A DNA stretch of 64,000 nucleotides, taken from Devosia lucknowensis. GTDB taxonomy: Bacteria > Pseudomonadota > Alphaproteobacteria > Rhizobiales > Devosiaceae. Position 1 is the stretch's first letter. Every line of letters starts with the position of its first letter. Below the pieces are notes generated by a model. That model ran no database searches, was not told the origin of the DNA, and saw only the letters and a list, made by a program, of their open reading frames with translations. Shown here piece after piece: positions 43,267-52,316 of the stretch. Where the stretch lies: contig NZ_FXWK01000001.1 in NCBI RefSeq assembly GCF_900177655.1, forward strand, positions 806,001-870,000, given 5' to 3'. The translations under genes and the position numbers were made by a program.

Positions 43267-44400
43267 ATGAAGCAACATCAGCGCATCTATTTCCTGCAAT
43301 TCGTCTTCGCGCTCTCCATGGGTGCGCTACTCGCGCGTCTGCCCGATCTGCAGGTCCAGTTCGCGCTGACCGAAGGACAGGTGGGCCTGCTGCTCATCAC
43401 CATGTCCTGCGGCGTCCTGTGCGGCCTGACGTTTCTCGGACGGACCGTGGAACGCTTCGGTGCCCGCGCCACCACCATCATCACCATCTTCGGGGCGTCG
43501 ACATTTTACGCCATTGTCCCGTGGATGCCCTCGGCCATCGTGGCCGCGCCGCTGCTGTTTGCCGCCGGCATCCTTGCGGGAGCGCTCGAGATCAATGCCA
43601 ATGTTGAGGCCGACCGCTATGAGGCGGCCATGGGTCGGCGCATCATGAGCCGCGTTCACGGCATGTGGAGCCTGGGCTTCTTCGTCACGGCGCTGGCCGC
43701 CGCCGCCTTGCGCCAGGCCGGAGTGTCGGTTGAGATCCACATGGCCCTCGCGCTCCTCGTCGTAGTGGTGTCGGGCACGGCTGTGTTCTGGAACATGCAG
43801 ACGGCCCCCAAGCGTCCAGACATGCATGGCGCTGAACACCCGCCCTTCGCCTTTCCGACTTGGGGCATGCTGCCGCTTTGCCTCCTGGGAGCCGCGCCGC
43901 TCTGGGTGGAAGGAGCAGGTGTCGACTGGTCAGCCATCTATATGCGCGACGTCTTTGCGGTCGAACCCTTTGTCGGGGGCCTCAGTGTCACCCTGTTCTC
44001 GCTGGCGATCGCGCTCGGTCGGTTGGGAATGGATCCGGTTGTCGAACGGTTCGGGCCACGCGCGGTCGCGACGACGCTGCTGTCGCTGGCTGCCATCGGC
44101 CTCGTGCTCGTGGTCGCCGCCATGACGCCGGTGATGGCGCTCGCCGGATTTGCCATTGCGGGTATCGGCTGTTCGTCGGTCTATCCGCTGGCGATTTCAG
44201 CCGCAGCGCGCCGCACCGACCGGCCGGCGGCAGTCAATGTAGCGGCCCTGAGCCAGATGACGTTCTTTGTGTTCTTTGCCGGGCCGCCACTTCTCGGATA
44301 CATCGCCGAACATTTCGGGATCCGTTTTTCCTACCTTGCGATCATCCCGGTACTGCTCGCGGCACTCCTGGCCACGCGCCGACTCAGGCGCACCGCATGA
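43267..44400 (+). CDS. MFS transporter
   Basis: The 377-residue protein has about 12 membrane helices and typical MFS loops (GRTVERFGARATT between helices 2 and 3, GRLGMDPVVERFGPRAVA in the second half). It resembles small-substrate or drug exporters of the YbjJ type. The substrate is unknown. The ATG at 43267 is chosen because the first helix begins there. Confidence 0.88.
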   Translation: MKQHQRIYFLQFVFALSMGALLARLPDLQVQFALTEGQVGLLLITMSCGVLCGLTFLGRTVERFGARATTIITIFGASTFYAIVPWMPSAIVAAPLLFAAGILAGALEINANVEADRYEAAMGRRIMSRVHGMWSLGFFVTALAAAALRQAGVSVEIHMALALLVVVVSGTAVFWNMQTAPKRPDMHGAEHPPFAFPTWGMLPLCLLGAAPLWVEGAGVDWSAIYMRDVFAVEPFVGGLSVTLFSLAIALGRLGMDPVVERFGPRAVATTLLSLAAIGLVLVVAAMTPVMALAGFAIAGIGCSSVYPLAISAAARRTDRPAAVNVAALSQMTFFVFFAGPPLLGYIAEHFGIRFSYLAIIPVLLAALLATRRLRRTA

Positions 44401-44483
44401 CACTTCCTGCCCTTGGGATGGCGCACCGAAACGGCGCTACATCTGCAAGAGCGGATATGTCTCTAATCTATCGGGAAAGTGGA

Positions 44484-44559
44484 TTGGTACGCCCAAGGGG
44501 AATCGAACCCCTGTTTACGCCGTGAGAGGGCGTCGTCCTGACCGCTAGACGATGGGCGC
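44484..44559 (-). tRNA. tRNA-Glu (CTC)
   Basis: A complete cloverleaf is present. The seven-base acceptor stem GCGCCCA pairs with TGGGCGT, the anticodon loop is CCTCTCA (anticodon CTC), the T loop is GGTTCGATTCC and CCA is encoded. It is the second gene of a tandem pair read leftward. Confidence 0.96.
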
Positions 44560-44608
44560 ACGGTCATCGCTGCTCCTTCCCGAAGTCGCCGCAAATGCGG
44601 GGGGAAGG

Positions 44609-44683
44609 TGGTACGCCCTAGGGGAATCGAACCCCTCTCTGCACCGTGAAAGGGTGCCGTCCTAACCGATAGACGAAGGGCGC
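44609..44683 (-). tRNA. tRNA-Glu (TTC)
   Basis: The acceptor stem GCGCCCT pairs with AGGGCGT, the anticodon loop is CCTTTCA (anticodon TTC) and the CCA is encoded. It lies 49 bases upstream of the CTC isoacceptor and has a promoter in front. Confidence 0.96.
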
Positions 44684-44700
44684 ATCAGCGCGATGGCCGT

Positions 44701-44729
44701 CGTATAAAGGGGCAGTTTTGATTGTGCAA
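44701..44729 (-). promoter_or_regulatory. Promoter of the tRNA-Glu pair
   Basis: Read leftward, TTGCAC (44724-44729) and TATACG (44701-44706) are 17 bases apart. The -10 lies 17 bases before the first tRNA. Confidence 0.65.
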
Positions 44730-44776
44730 CCCCGTTTGCATTGAACTCATGAGGTTTTTTTCTGACCCCTGAGTTT

Positions 44777-45253
44777 TCAACAGCCCTCGAACGTCACCGG
44801 GCGGCGATAGCCGCGTGGGCGGTCGCGCACATCGACATGGATGAAGCTGCGGCCAGGATAGCATCCGAGGCCGCCAACGCCGTCGACGGTCTTGGCAAAG
44901 GCAATCAGCTCCTGCTTCGGCACGCCGGGAATGTAGAAGTCTGCGGCCATGCACTTGGTGTGGTACGAATTGTCCGCACCGCCGACCGAAGAATTGTGGA
45001 AGGCGTTCCGGTAGCCCGAGTTCATCACCACCTTCTTGCCGAACTTGCCCTCGAATTCCCAGATCACGAATCTGAGTTTGGGCGAGATGCAGAAGGCATT
45101 GACCGTGTTGGAACTGACATAGGTCCCCCAGTCCTGCTTGAGCCCGGAATAGCCCGCGCCGCCCCCGCTGGCGAACATGGCCATGGGCAGACAGCCGGCT
45201 AGGACAAGTGCGGAAGCGATGGCAATGGCGAGGGTGCGGAGGAGACGGGGCAT
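44777..45253 (-). CDS. M15A-type peptidase-like lipoprotein (YcbK/DUF882-like)
   Basis: The 158-residue protein has a lipobox LVLAGC, making Cys21 the lipid anchor. A D-Ala-D-Ala carboxypeptidase-like core follows, with VVMNSGYRN, SYHTKCMAADFYI and FIHVDVRDRPRGYRRP giving the zinc-site His and Asp pattern. It may cut or bind peptidoglycan peptides in the periplasm. GAAGG before the ATG at 45253 fixes the start. It is the last gene before the tRNA pair. Confidence 0.85.
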   Translation of the reverse strand: MPRLLRTLAIAIASALVLAGCLPMAMFASGGGAGYSGLKQDWGTYVSSNTVNAFCISPKLRFVIWEFEGKFGKKVVMNSGYRNAFHNSSVGGADNSYHTKCMAADFYIPGVPKQELIAFAKTVDGVGGLGCYPGRSFIHVDVRDRPRGYRRPVTFEGC

Positions 45254-45327
45254 TGGCGACCTTCCCGGGGCGTGTCGCTTTGGCAACAGGCAATGGGCTG
45301 TGGGGTTCGGTCGCTAAAATTAGATCG

Positions 45328-45367
45328 GTTTCGCTAACCCCATGCTAAGCAACAGGGTTAGCGAAAC
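45328..45367 (-). terminator. Thirteen-base inverted repeat between gloA and the lipoprotein gene
   Basis: GTTTCGCTAACCC and GGGTTAGCGAAAC pair perfectly around a 14-base loop. A third TCGCTAA copy lies at 45311-45317. Read leftward the stem is followed by TAATTTTAG, so it may end the gloA transcript, but an operator for the lipoprotein gene is equally possible. Confidence 0.55.
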
Positions 45368-45385
45368 GTAAAGTCTGTCAGGGAT

Positions 45386-45808
45386 TTACCAGCTGCCGGT
45401 ATTGGGCATCGAGGCCCAGGGCTCCTGCGGCGGCAAGTGGCCGTCCTGGATCAACTCCACCGAAATTCCATCGGGCGAGCGTACGAAGGCCATGTGTCCA
45501 TCGCGCGGCGGGCGGTTGATGACCACGCCCATGTCCGAAAGGTGCTGGCAGAGTGCATAGATGTCTTGCACGCGATAGGCCAGGTGCCCGAAATTGCGGC
45601 CGCCGGCATAGGGGGTAGGGTCCGGCTCCCAGTTGTGGGTCAGCTCCACTTCGCCGCCTTCATCGCCCGGCGCCCGCAGGAAGATCAGCGTGAAGCGGCC
45701 CTTTTCGTTGTCGGTGCGACGGACCTCTTCGAGGCCGAGCCCCTCGCAATAGAAGCGGAGGCTTTCCTCGACATCGGTGACGCGCACCATGGTGTGCAGG
45801 TATTTCAA
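45386..45808 (-). CDS. gloA: Lactoylglutathione lyase (glyoxalase I)
   Basis: The 140-residue VOC protein has the GloA pattern: KYLHTMVRVTDVEESLRFY with metal-binding His5, VELTHNWEPDPTPY with the second ligand region, FGHLAYRV with His, and DGISVELIQ with Glu. It isomerises the methylglyoxal-glutathione adduct to S-lactoylglutathione. The size and motifs fit the Ni-type bacterial enzyme. Confidence 0.92.
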   Translation of the reverse strand: MKYLHTMVRVTDVEESLRFYCEGLGLEEVRRTDNEKGRFTLIFLRAPGDEGGEVELTHNWEPDPTPYAGGRNFGHLAYRVQDIYALCQHLSDMGVVINRPPRDGHMAFVRSPDGISVELIQDGHLPPQEPWASMPNTGSW

Positions 45809-45992
45809 GGCAGTCTCCTGTTCTGGTCAGGGCAATGGCCTAGCAAGCCCGCTGGGGCAGGGCAAGAAACGCAAAACTGAGCTGTCAACAAAATCGCAAC
45901 ACCTTCTTAACTTTTGCTGCTGAATCGGCCAGAGTGCGTGCTCTTGTGAGGAGTACCCGCTGGCGGCGGGCGAGTGAAAAGGCGTTTGGGAT

Positions 45993-46613
45993 ATGGGGGC
46001 TCAGGGCAGCGGCGACGATCGTGATCCCGTCCATCTGACGGGAGCGGACGCCTCGATGCGCGACGATCGCGCGTCGGCTGGCGCCCAGCCGGTCGCCGAT
46101 ACGATCGAAGTGGTCGGCAGCATCAAGTGGTTCGATGCCGGCAAGGGCTTTGGTTTCATTGTCCCCGACAACGGCATGCCTGATGTCCTGTTGCACGTCA
46201 CCTGCCTGAGGCGGGATGGCTACCAGACCGCCTACGAAGGCGCACGCATCGTTGTCGAAGCGCTCAATCGTCCTGGCGGCCTTCAGGCGTTCCGCGTCGT
46301 CTCCATGGACGAATCGACTGCCCGCCACCCCTCTCAGCTGCCCGCTCCGCGGACCCATGTTGTGGTGGAGCCGAGCTCGGGCATGGTGCGCCTCGAGGTT
46401 AAGTGGTTCAATCGGATCCGCGGCTTCGGTTTTCTCTCGGCCGGTGAGGGCACTCCCGATGTTTTCGTCCACATGGAAACGCTGCGCCGCTTCGGCATCA
46501 CCGAGTTGCGTCCCGGCCAGTATGTTCTGGTGCGCTACGGCAATGGCCCCAAGGGCCTGATGGTCGCTGAAATCCGTCCCGATGGCTGGGGCGATGCCCC
46601 GTCGTCGCACTGA
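45993..46613 (+). CDS. Two-domain cold-shock protein
   Basis: The 206-residue protein has two cold-shock domains. The first has the RNP1-type SIKWFDAGKGFGFIVP and DVLLHV; the second has EVKWFNRIRGFGFLS and DVFVHMETLRRFG. They are joined by a Pro/Ser-rich linker. Such double-CSD proteins are typical of Rhizobiales and Caulobacterales and bind single-stranded RNA or DNA. The first ~35 residues are disordered. DUF192 follows 11 bases later, so they may be cotranscribed. Confidence 0.9.
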   Translation: MGAQGSGDDRDPVHLTGADASMRDDRASAGAQPVADTIEVVGSIKWFDAGKGFGFIVPDNGMPDVLLHVTCLRRDGYQTAYEGARIVVEALNRPGGLQAFRVVSMDESTARHPSQLPAPRTHVVVEPSSGMVRLEVKWFNRIRGFGFLSAGEGTPDVFVHMETLRRFGITELRPGQYVLVRYGNGPKGLMVAEIRPDGWGDAPSSH

Positions 46614-46624
46614 GGCGCCCGGTC

Positions 46625-47113
46625 GTGGCAAGTCTGGGCAGTCTTCTGCAATCGTCGCGCGGCCTGCGCTCGGTCATGGCCGCCGCCGCAACGTTCGTGG
46701 TCATGTTGCCACTCTCGGCCTGCAGCGCCGAAGAAGGCCGGCTGTCCATCCAGTCGGCCACCGGCAACCACGAGTTTACCGTTGAGCTCGTCGACACGCC
46801 CGAGAGTCGCGCTCAGGGCCTGATGTACCGTCAGGAACTGGCCGACGATGCGGGCATGCTGTTCGACTTCAAGGAAGAGCGCCCGGTGTCCTTCTGGATG
46901 CGCAACACCTACATTCCGCTCGATATGATCTTCATCGAAGCTGACGGCACGGTGCTGAACGTCCACGTCAATGCCCGCCCGCATGACACGACCTCGATAC
47001 CGTCAGCCGGTCCGGTTCAGTTTGTGCTGGAAATTCCGGGCGGTCGCTCTGTCGAACTTGGCATAGAAGCAGGCGATCAGGTCAGCCACTCGCGGATCAA
47101 AGCCGCGCAATGA
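46625..47113 (+). CDS. DUF192 lipoprotein
   Basis: The 162-residue protein has a lipoprotein signal (VVMLPLSACSAEE) and a DUF192 domain: FTVELVDTPESRAQGLMYRQELADDAGMLF, then FWMRNTYIPLDMIFI and IPSAGPVQFVLEIPGG. The function is unknown. It starts at GTG 46625, with ATG 46676 as an alternative. Its 3' end overlaps the convergent haemolysin-III gene by 17 bases. Confidence 0.88.
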   Translation: MASLGSLLQSSRGLRSVMAAAATFVVMLPLSACSAEEGRLSIQSATGNHEFTVELVDTPESRAQGLMYRQELADDAGMLFDFKEERPVSFWMRNTYIPLDMIFIEADGTVLNVHVNARPHDTTSIPSAGPVQFVLEIPGGRSVELGIEAGDQVSHSRIKAAQ

Positions 47114-47786
47114 CCATGCAGTCGATCACCGCCCACAGGTGAAGGCTGGCGCCGGCGACCACGAAGACATGCCACAAGGCATTCTGGAACTTGAGCTTTT
47201 CCCACAAGTGGAAGACGATGCCGGCGGAGTAGGTGATGCCGCCTGCGAGCAGCAGCCAAAGCGTTGTGGGCGGCAGCGCCTGCCCAAGCGACTGGAACAC
47301 CAGCAGGCCGCTCCAGCCGATAGCGAGATAGAGCAGGATCGCAATGCGCCCGAACCGTTGCGGCACGATCAGTTTGAGCGCCACGCCGACCAATGACGCG
47401 CCCCAGACGAGGCTCATCATCACGATCCCCATCGACGTTCCGCCGATGACCGCCAGGAACGGCGTGTACGACCCCGCGATAAAGAGAAAGATAGCCGCCT
47501 GGTCGAACCGGGCGAGGGCCTGTTTCACTGGTGAGGCCGGCCACATGTTGAAGGCCAGCGAAACGCCCAGCACCACGACAAGCGTCGACACATAGACAAC
47601 CAGGGCCGGAAAGGCTTCAGGTGCCGTATGCAGCAGTGCAAACGTGAGCAGGATCGAACCCGCGGCAATCGCAACGACGAGGCCGAAAATATGCACGACC
47701 GCATCGACGACCAGTTCGGCAGTCGAATAGGGGCGGCGAATTCGGAGCCCGGCTGCAGTCCGGGCAGGCGTTGCGGTGATCATCAT
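47097..47786 (-). CDS. Haemolysin III family (TrhA/PAQR-like) membrane protein
   Basis: The 229-residue protein has seven membrane helices and the family motifs STAELVVDAVVHIFGL, FDQAAIFLFIAGSYTPF and HLWEKLKFQNALWHVFVV, with the conserved His and Asp that form a metal site in PAQR proteins. E. coli TrhA in this family is linked to membrane energetics. It is convergent with the DUF192 gene. Confidence 0.9.
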   Translation of the reverse strand: MMITATPARTAAGLRIRRPYSTAELVVDAVVHIFGLVVAIAAGSILLTFALLHTAPEAFPALVVYVSTLVVVLGVSLAFNMWPASPVKQALARFDQAAIFLFIAGSYTPFLAVIGGTSMGIVMMSLVWGASLVGVALKLIVPQRFGRIAILLYLAIGWSGLLVFQSLGQALPPTTLWLLLAGGITYSAGIVFHLWEKLKFQNALWHVFVVAGASLHLWAVIDCMVIARL

Positions 47787-47915
47787 CCTGCCTCCATGCA
47801 GGCATCCTGTGGCGTCGGTGTGACCAAACCCTTGCGCAGGGCGGTCTTTTCGACGGACCGGTAAACCCGGCGCGAACTTTTCTGGTGAACAACCCGCTCC
47901 AGGCGTGTGCGGTGC

Positions 47916-47944
47916 TTGACCTGTAACGCTGGTGTTACTCTAAA
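47916..47944 (+). promoter_or_regulatory. Promoter with operator in the spacer, before the ArsR gene
   Basis: TTGACC (47916) and TCTAAA (47939) are 17 bases apart. GTAAC and GTTAC (47923-47938) form an inverted repeat that fills the spacer. The predicted transcription start is about two bases before the ATG, so the message would be leaderless. Confidence 0.5.
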
Positions 47945-47952
47945 GCGCTGTC

Positions 47953-48507
47953 ATGACGCGCAAATCTAAGCCACCCATCGCCATCTACTCGGCCCTCGCC
48001 GATGCCACCCGGTGCCGGATCGTCGAGATCCTGCTGGCGGGGCCCATACCCGTGCATAAATTGGCCGATGCCTTTTCCATCAGCCGTCCCGCCATCTCGC
48101 GGCACCTGCGTGTCCTCAAGACCGCAGGGCTGGTCGCCGAGGTCAAGAAAGGTCGGGAAAATCTCTATGCGTTCCGTCCGGCCAAGCTAACCGCTGCCTC
48201 TGCCTGGCTTGCCGCGATTGCTGATCGGACAGTCGCAGAAATCGAATTCGCATCGACGGAGGAGCCCGCGCCCGTCGTCGCAGCCGAACCTATTACGGTG
48301 CGAACGCGAGAACCTAATCCTCTCCAGCAACCGGCTCCGGCGCCGGTCGTGGAAGAGCCTGCCATCGTGGTTAGTCAGGCGATCGTAGCCGCCGAAGTCG
48401 AACTGGCGTCCGGTGGTGAACCCGAGGTCCAGCCTGCGCGATCACCGCGTCCACCGCGCCCGCCCAAGATTGAAGCGCCCATCGACCAGATGGGTTTCGA
48501 TTTCTGA
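47953..48507 (+). CDS. ArsR-family regulator with proline-rich C-terminal tail
   Basis: The 184-residue protein has an ArsR winged helix in residues 1-95 (IYSALADATRCRIVEILLAG, AFSISRPAISRHLRVLKTAGLV, KKGRENLYAFRP). No metal-binding cysteine cluster is seen. The remaining 85 residues are Pro/Ala/Glu-rich and disordered-looking, and end in QMGFDF, which fits the loose Q-x-x-[LMF]-x-F beta-clamp motif; that may be chance. An inverted repeat in its own promoter suggests autorepression. Confidence 0.83.
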   Translation: MTRKSKPPIAIYSALADATRCRIVEILLAGPIPVHKLADAFSISRPAISRHLRVLKTAGLVAEVKKGRENLYAFRPAKLTAASAWLAAIADRTVAEIEFASTEEPAPVVAAEPITVRTREPNPLQQPAPAPVVEEPAIVVSQAIVAAEVELASGGEPEVQPARSPRPPRPPKIEAPIDQMGFDF

Positions 48508-48510
48508 AGC

Positions 48511-49254
48511 CTAAAGCAACGGAGCGGGCAGGGGATCGATTAGCGAATGTTCGATCCCTGTGTCGAATGCGGCGCCGACAGCGCGTTCGAAATCCAGCGC
48601 TGACCACATGATTTGCGAAGGATGCAGCCGGGCCTCGACTGCGCCGATGGCCGCGCGCGCCCCCAGGGCAAACGGCCGGATCGTATGGCCGATGCTTTGC
48701 GATGCGGCCTGTGCCGCGCCGATATCCTTGCGCTGGTCCCCGATATACCAGATCACGTCGCTGCGCCGAAGCTCCCGGCCCATGCCCTTGAGGCAGGCGA
48801 GGATCGAGTCGGGCCACGGCTTGCCGCGGTGCACGTCCTCGCGGAAGACGGCTGCGTTGAAATACTGCTTGAGATCGAAGGCCTCCAGCACGTCGTGGCC
48901 ATAGCCACGCCCGAGGCCGTTGCTGACCACGCCCATGCTCACACCTTCGGCGCGCAGGCGCTCGAGGACGGTTCGCATGGTCTCGCAGGGCAGCAGCATC
49001 TGGTCGACACTCTTGCGCCGAACCCTGTGGATGGCCCGGTGCACCAGCAGTTTCGGAGCCGGCTTTTCGGCCATCAGGTTTCGGCGCGCCAAACGGAATC
49101 GCGCCACCAGGCGGCCGCCCCGGTGCGAACAATCGTCGAGGAATTCCAGCATTTGCAGCACACGCGGATTGACGTGGTGCACCAATGTCCCATCGAGGTC
49201 GAACATCACGATGGTCGGTCGGTTCGCAGTATCAGCCAGTGGATCAGCCCCCAT
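48511..49254 (-). CDS. HAD-superfamily hydrolase (phosphoglycolate-phosphatase-like)
   Basis: The 247-residue protein has all four HAD motifs: IVMFDLDGTLV with the nucleophile Asp, VVSNGLGRGYG, KPWPD with Lys, and YIGDQRKDIGAAQAA with the acidic pair. A helical cap lies after motif 1. It probably dephosphorylates a small metabolite. It is convergent with the ArsR gene; the gap to the right (49255-49393) marks a change of gene neighbourhood. Confidence 0.88.
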   Translation of the reverse strand: MGADPLADTANRPTIVMFDLDGTLVHHVNPRVLQMLEFLDDCSHRGGRLVARFRLARRNLMAEKPAPKLLVHRAIHRVRRKSVDQMLLPCETMRTVLERLRAEGVSMGVVSNGLGRGYGHDVLEAFDLKQYFNAAVFREDVHRGKPWPDSILACLKGMGRELRRSDVIWYIGDQRKDIGAAQAASQSIGHTIRPFALGARAAIGAVEARLHPSQIMWSALDFERAVGAAFDTGIEHSLIDPLPAPLL

Positions 49255-49393
49255 TTGCCTCAGCGAGCAACCTGTCCCAATTCGTCACCCACGGCAACCC
49301 TGCCAAGGCGCACGATTGCTTGTAGGGCCGCTTGACGCCGCTATGGGGCGACGTCGGTGAACTTCAAACACGCGCCGCAAATCACCTGTTCGA

Positions 49394-50557
49394 GTGCAAG
49401 GCACAGCGGTCGAGTTGACCGTTGATATTCCGCTGGCTCGCAACGGAATGGATCGCGCGGAGCTCTACTGGATCCCTGACCAGCCGAACCTCATCGACGT
49501 CGACGTCAGCCTCTTGCGGAATGATGCGACCTCCTTGGATGGCGTTGCATCCTATTTCGGGCTGCGCAGCGTCGGCACCGGCGGCAATCGCTTCCTTCTC
49601 AACGATCGGCCCATTTTCGTGCGGGCTGTGCTGGAGCAAGGCTACTGGCCAAAGACTCATCTGACCGCGCCGGACGGAGAAGCGTTGCGGCGCGAGGTCG
49701 AGCTGATCAAATCTCTTGGGTTCAATGCCGTGCGCATCCATCAGAAGATCGAGGACCCGCGGTTTCTCTATTGGTGTGATCGCCTGGGGCTCATGGTTTG
49801 GGGCGAGGCAGCCAATGCTTACGGCTTCAATGCCCTGGCGGTTGAGCGACTGACACACGAATGGATGGCCGCGGTCAGGCGAGACCGCAGCCACCCTTGT
49901 ATTGTGACCTGGGTTCCGCTCAACGAGAGCTGGGGAGTCCCCGAGCTCGCTCAGCGCGCAGACCAACAGGCATTCGCCTCGGCCCTGTACCATTTGACCA
50001 AGGCCCTCGATCCGACCCGTCCCGTTATTTCGAACGATGGCTGGGAACACACCCGGTCCGATATCTGGGGCATCCACGACTACACCCAATATGGACAACA
50101 ACTGACCGACCGCTACGCGACACAGGATGCGATAAGCGAGACCCTCAGTGGCTCTCGACCTTACCGTCGTCGCATCCTCCTCGATCAGGATGATCAACGC
50201 GGCCAGCCGGTCATGATCACCGAGTTTGGAGGGCTTTCGATACATCCCAGGCGCGGGGAGGCATGGTACGGCTACGCCACCGCCAAGTCGGACGAAGAAT
50301 TCTTGTCCATGATCCGTTGCTTGTTCGATGCCATCTATCAAAGCTCCGACATTGTCGGCTTTTGCTACACCCAGATCACCGACACGTTGCAGGAGACCAA
50401 CGGATTGCTGGATGAGAACCGAAATCCGAAGCTGCCGGTCGACCAATTGCGCGACATTATCATGCGACCGAGCGCCTCGATTCCCAGTGAGGCGGTGGAA
50501 ATAGCGCGGCAGCGTGGATTGCTGGATAGCCGAGAAGAACCAGCAGCAGCCATCTGA
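49394..50557 (+). pseudogene. 5'-truncated GH2 glycoside hydrolase (N-terminal sugar-binding domain missing)
   Basis: The 387-residue frame starts inside the immunoglobulin-like domain of a GH2 enzyme (DQPNLIDVDVSLL, FGLRSVGTGGNRFLLNDRPIFVRAV) and then has a complete TIM barrel with the acid/base Glu178 in PLNESWG and the nucleophile Glu277 in ITEFGG. Full-length relatives are about 580-600 residues, so roughly 200 residues are missing. An in-frame stop lies at 49358. It starts at GTG with no good ribosome site, so it may be a deletion remnant. The related function would be a beta-glucuronidase, galactosidase or mannosidase. Confidence 0.75.
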
Positions 50558-50592
50558 ATAGCGACATCCAATCTGATGAAAACAGGCATGCG

Positions 50593-51885
50593 ATGAGTGA
50601 AAAATTCCGTCCCAGGCTCCATTTTTCGCCACGTGTCGGCTGGATGAATGACCCGAACGGCCTCATCCGCGTTGATGGCATCTGGCACCTGTTCTTCCAG
50701 CACGACCCTGCCAGTACGGTTCATGGCCCCATGCATTGGGGCCATGCCACGAGCCGCGATCTGATGCATTGGACCGAATGGCCGGTAGCGCTCCACCCGA
50801 CGGCCCCGGGCACTTGCTTTTCCGGCAGCGCCATCGAGACTGCCGAGGGGGAAATCAAGCTTTTCTATACCGCGCATCTCCGGGGGGAGGATGGGCAGGA
50901 TATCCAGTCGCAGTGCCTCGTCCATGTCGATCGCGCAATGTCCCGGTTCACGGCCGACGCGCACAATCCGGTTGTTCCCAACTCTGTCCTGCCCGCCTTT
51001 CGGGATCCGAAGGTCATCTGGCACGAGGGAACGCGGCGGTGGATCATGTTGGTGACCGAAGGTCAGGTCATCGGGTTCTACGGCTCCACCGAATTGCTGT
51101 CTTGGGATCGCCTTTCCGATTTCGGCGCAGGCGAGGGGCGCCACAGTGAAGGCCCCTGGGAATGTCCGGATCTGGTCCAGCTGCGCGCGCCCGACGGCCG
51201 GATCGTCTGGATGCTGATCGTCGGCGTGTGTCCGGGCGCATATGCGCAAGGCTCGGGTACGCAGTACTTCCTCGGTGAATTCGACGGCACAAGGTTCACG
51301 AGTATCCATGCGCCGGAAACCGAACTTTGGCTGGACCATGGCCGCGACTACTATGCCGCACAGACGTTTTTTGACCGTGACAGCTCAGAACCGCCCATAT
51401 CGCTGGCTTGGGCGAGCAACTGGCTCTACGCCAAGCAAACTCCAACCGCCGACTTTCGCGGCGTCATGTCCCTGCCGCGTGAACTCCGGCTGATTGAAAC
51501 CGGCGAGGGCCTCCGCGTGGCGGCCGACGTACCGAAAGCCATCCACGATGCTTTCGGTGACTCTCATCTGGCCGGGGTTTACCGCGTCGACCTGGTCCTC
51601 GACCTCCGCATCGCCGAGGCGCATCCCATCAACCTTTTTGGTGATCACCAGTCGCAGTTTATTGTCACGAGAACTTGCTCCAATACTGTCTCGATCCGAA
51701 CGGTTCGTGAGCCTGGACAGGGAATGGTGAGCTTCGAACACGACTATGCAGTGGAATTTGATTGGCAAGAAGGCCAACCCCTTGACCTTACGCTCTACGT
51801 TGATCGGGGCTTGGTGGAGCTTTGTGCCGCTGAAGGACGAGTTTGGCTAACCAACCTCCATTTTCCGGACGACCCTACGGCCTAG
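50593..51885 (+). CDS. GH32 beta-fructosidase (levanase/sucrose hydrolase type)
   Basis: The 430-residue enzyme has the three GH32 catalytic motifs: WMNDPNG with the nucleophile Asp20, FRDPKV (transition-state RDP, 137-139) and WECPDL with acid/base Glu190. The C-terminal beta-sandwich is complete. It has no signal peptide, so it cleaves terminal fructose from sucrose or short fructans inside the cell. It starts 36 bases after the GH2 remnant and likely shared an operon with it. Confidence 0.92.
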   Translation: MSEKFRPRLHFSPRVGWMNDPNGLIRVDGIWHLFFQHDPASTVHGPMHWGHATSRDLMHWTEWPVALHPTAPGTCFSGSAIETAEGEIKLFYTAHLRGEDGQDIQSQCLVHVDRAMSRFTADAHNPVVPNSVLPAFRDPKVIWHEGTRRWIMLVTEGQVIGFYGSTELLSWDRLSDFGAGEGRHSEGPWECPDLVQLRAPDGRIVWMLIVGVCPGAYAQGSGTQYFLGEFDGTRFTSIHAPETELWLDHGRDYYAAQTFFDRDSSEPPISLAWASNWLYAKQTPTADFRGVMSLPRELRLIETGEGLRVAADVPKAIHDAFGDSHLAGVYRVDLVLDLRIAEAHPINLFGDHQSQFIVTRTCSNTVSIRTVREPGQGMVSFEHDYAVEFDWQEGQPLDLTLYVDRGLVELCAAEGRVWLTNLHFPDDPTA

Positions 51886-51922
51886 ATTCAATATTGCGCA
51901 GCCGCAGCGATGGGCCGACAAC

Positions 51923-52186
51923 TCAGACTGAAACGGGTAGCTCGCATAGCTCTGGCGGACGAACATGGGGCAGGGACAGTCGGTCCTTGGCGCCATGCTC
52001 GCGGAAATTTCTTCGGGCTGTCACAAGACTGACGCGATTTGCCCCGCCTGCGTAGTTTGAGTCCGCTGCCTGGACAGGGTCGTCTTGCCAGAAACAAACC
52101 GGGCAGATTTCGTGGCACCCCTTGGGCAACGAGACATACGTCAGGAACTCGCAGCATGGACAGGGAAAGGGCGGTGTAATGCTCAT
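51923..52186 (-). CDS. CPCC-family cysteine-rich protein
   Basis: The 87-residue protein has the CPCC pattern: FPCPCCEFLTY, CHEICPVCFWQDDPVQ and GGANRVSLVTARRNFREHGA. Two CxxC pairs suggest a zinc site. Such proteins are scattered and often lie near toxin or polymorphic loci, but the function is unknown. The ATG at 52186 overlaps by two bases the stop of a doubtful upstream frame. Confidence 0.8.
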   Translation of the reverse strand: MSITPPFPCPCCEFLTYVSLPKGCHEICPVCFWQDDPVQAADSNYAGGANRVSLVTARRNFREHGAKDRLSLPHVRPPELCELPVSV

Positions 52187-52292
52187 TGCCTCAACTGCGC
52201 TTGGACCCCGGTGCCGGGCTCCCAAAAAACGCTTCCTCGAAAGCGATCATCGCTGCTGGGTCGTGTCCGGCCATTCCGTAGCCATGGCCCTG

Positions 52293-52316
52293 ACGCATGG
52301 CTTTGCGCCCATGCGT
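52293..52316 (-). terminator. Hairpin downstream of tRNA-Arg
   Basis: ACGCATGG, eight-base loop, CCATGCGT. It lies 49 bases beyond the tRNA 3' end and may end its transcript. The rest of 52187-52364 shows nothing certain. Confidence 0.45.

Noticed and set aside
44401..44483. Possible gene between the MFS gene and tRNA-Glu
   Set aside because: Only short frames that read into the tRNA were found; nothing with a ribosome site.
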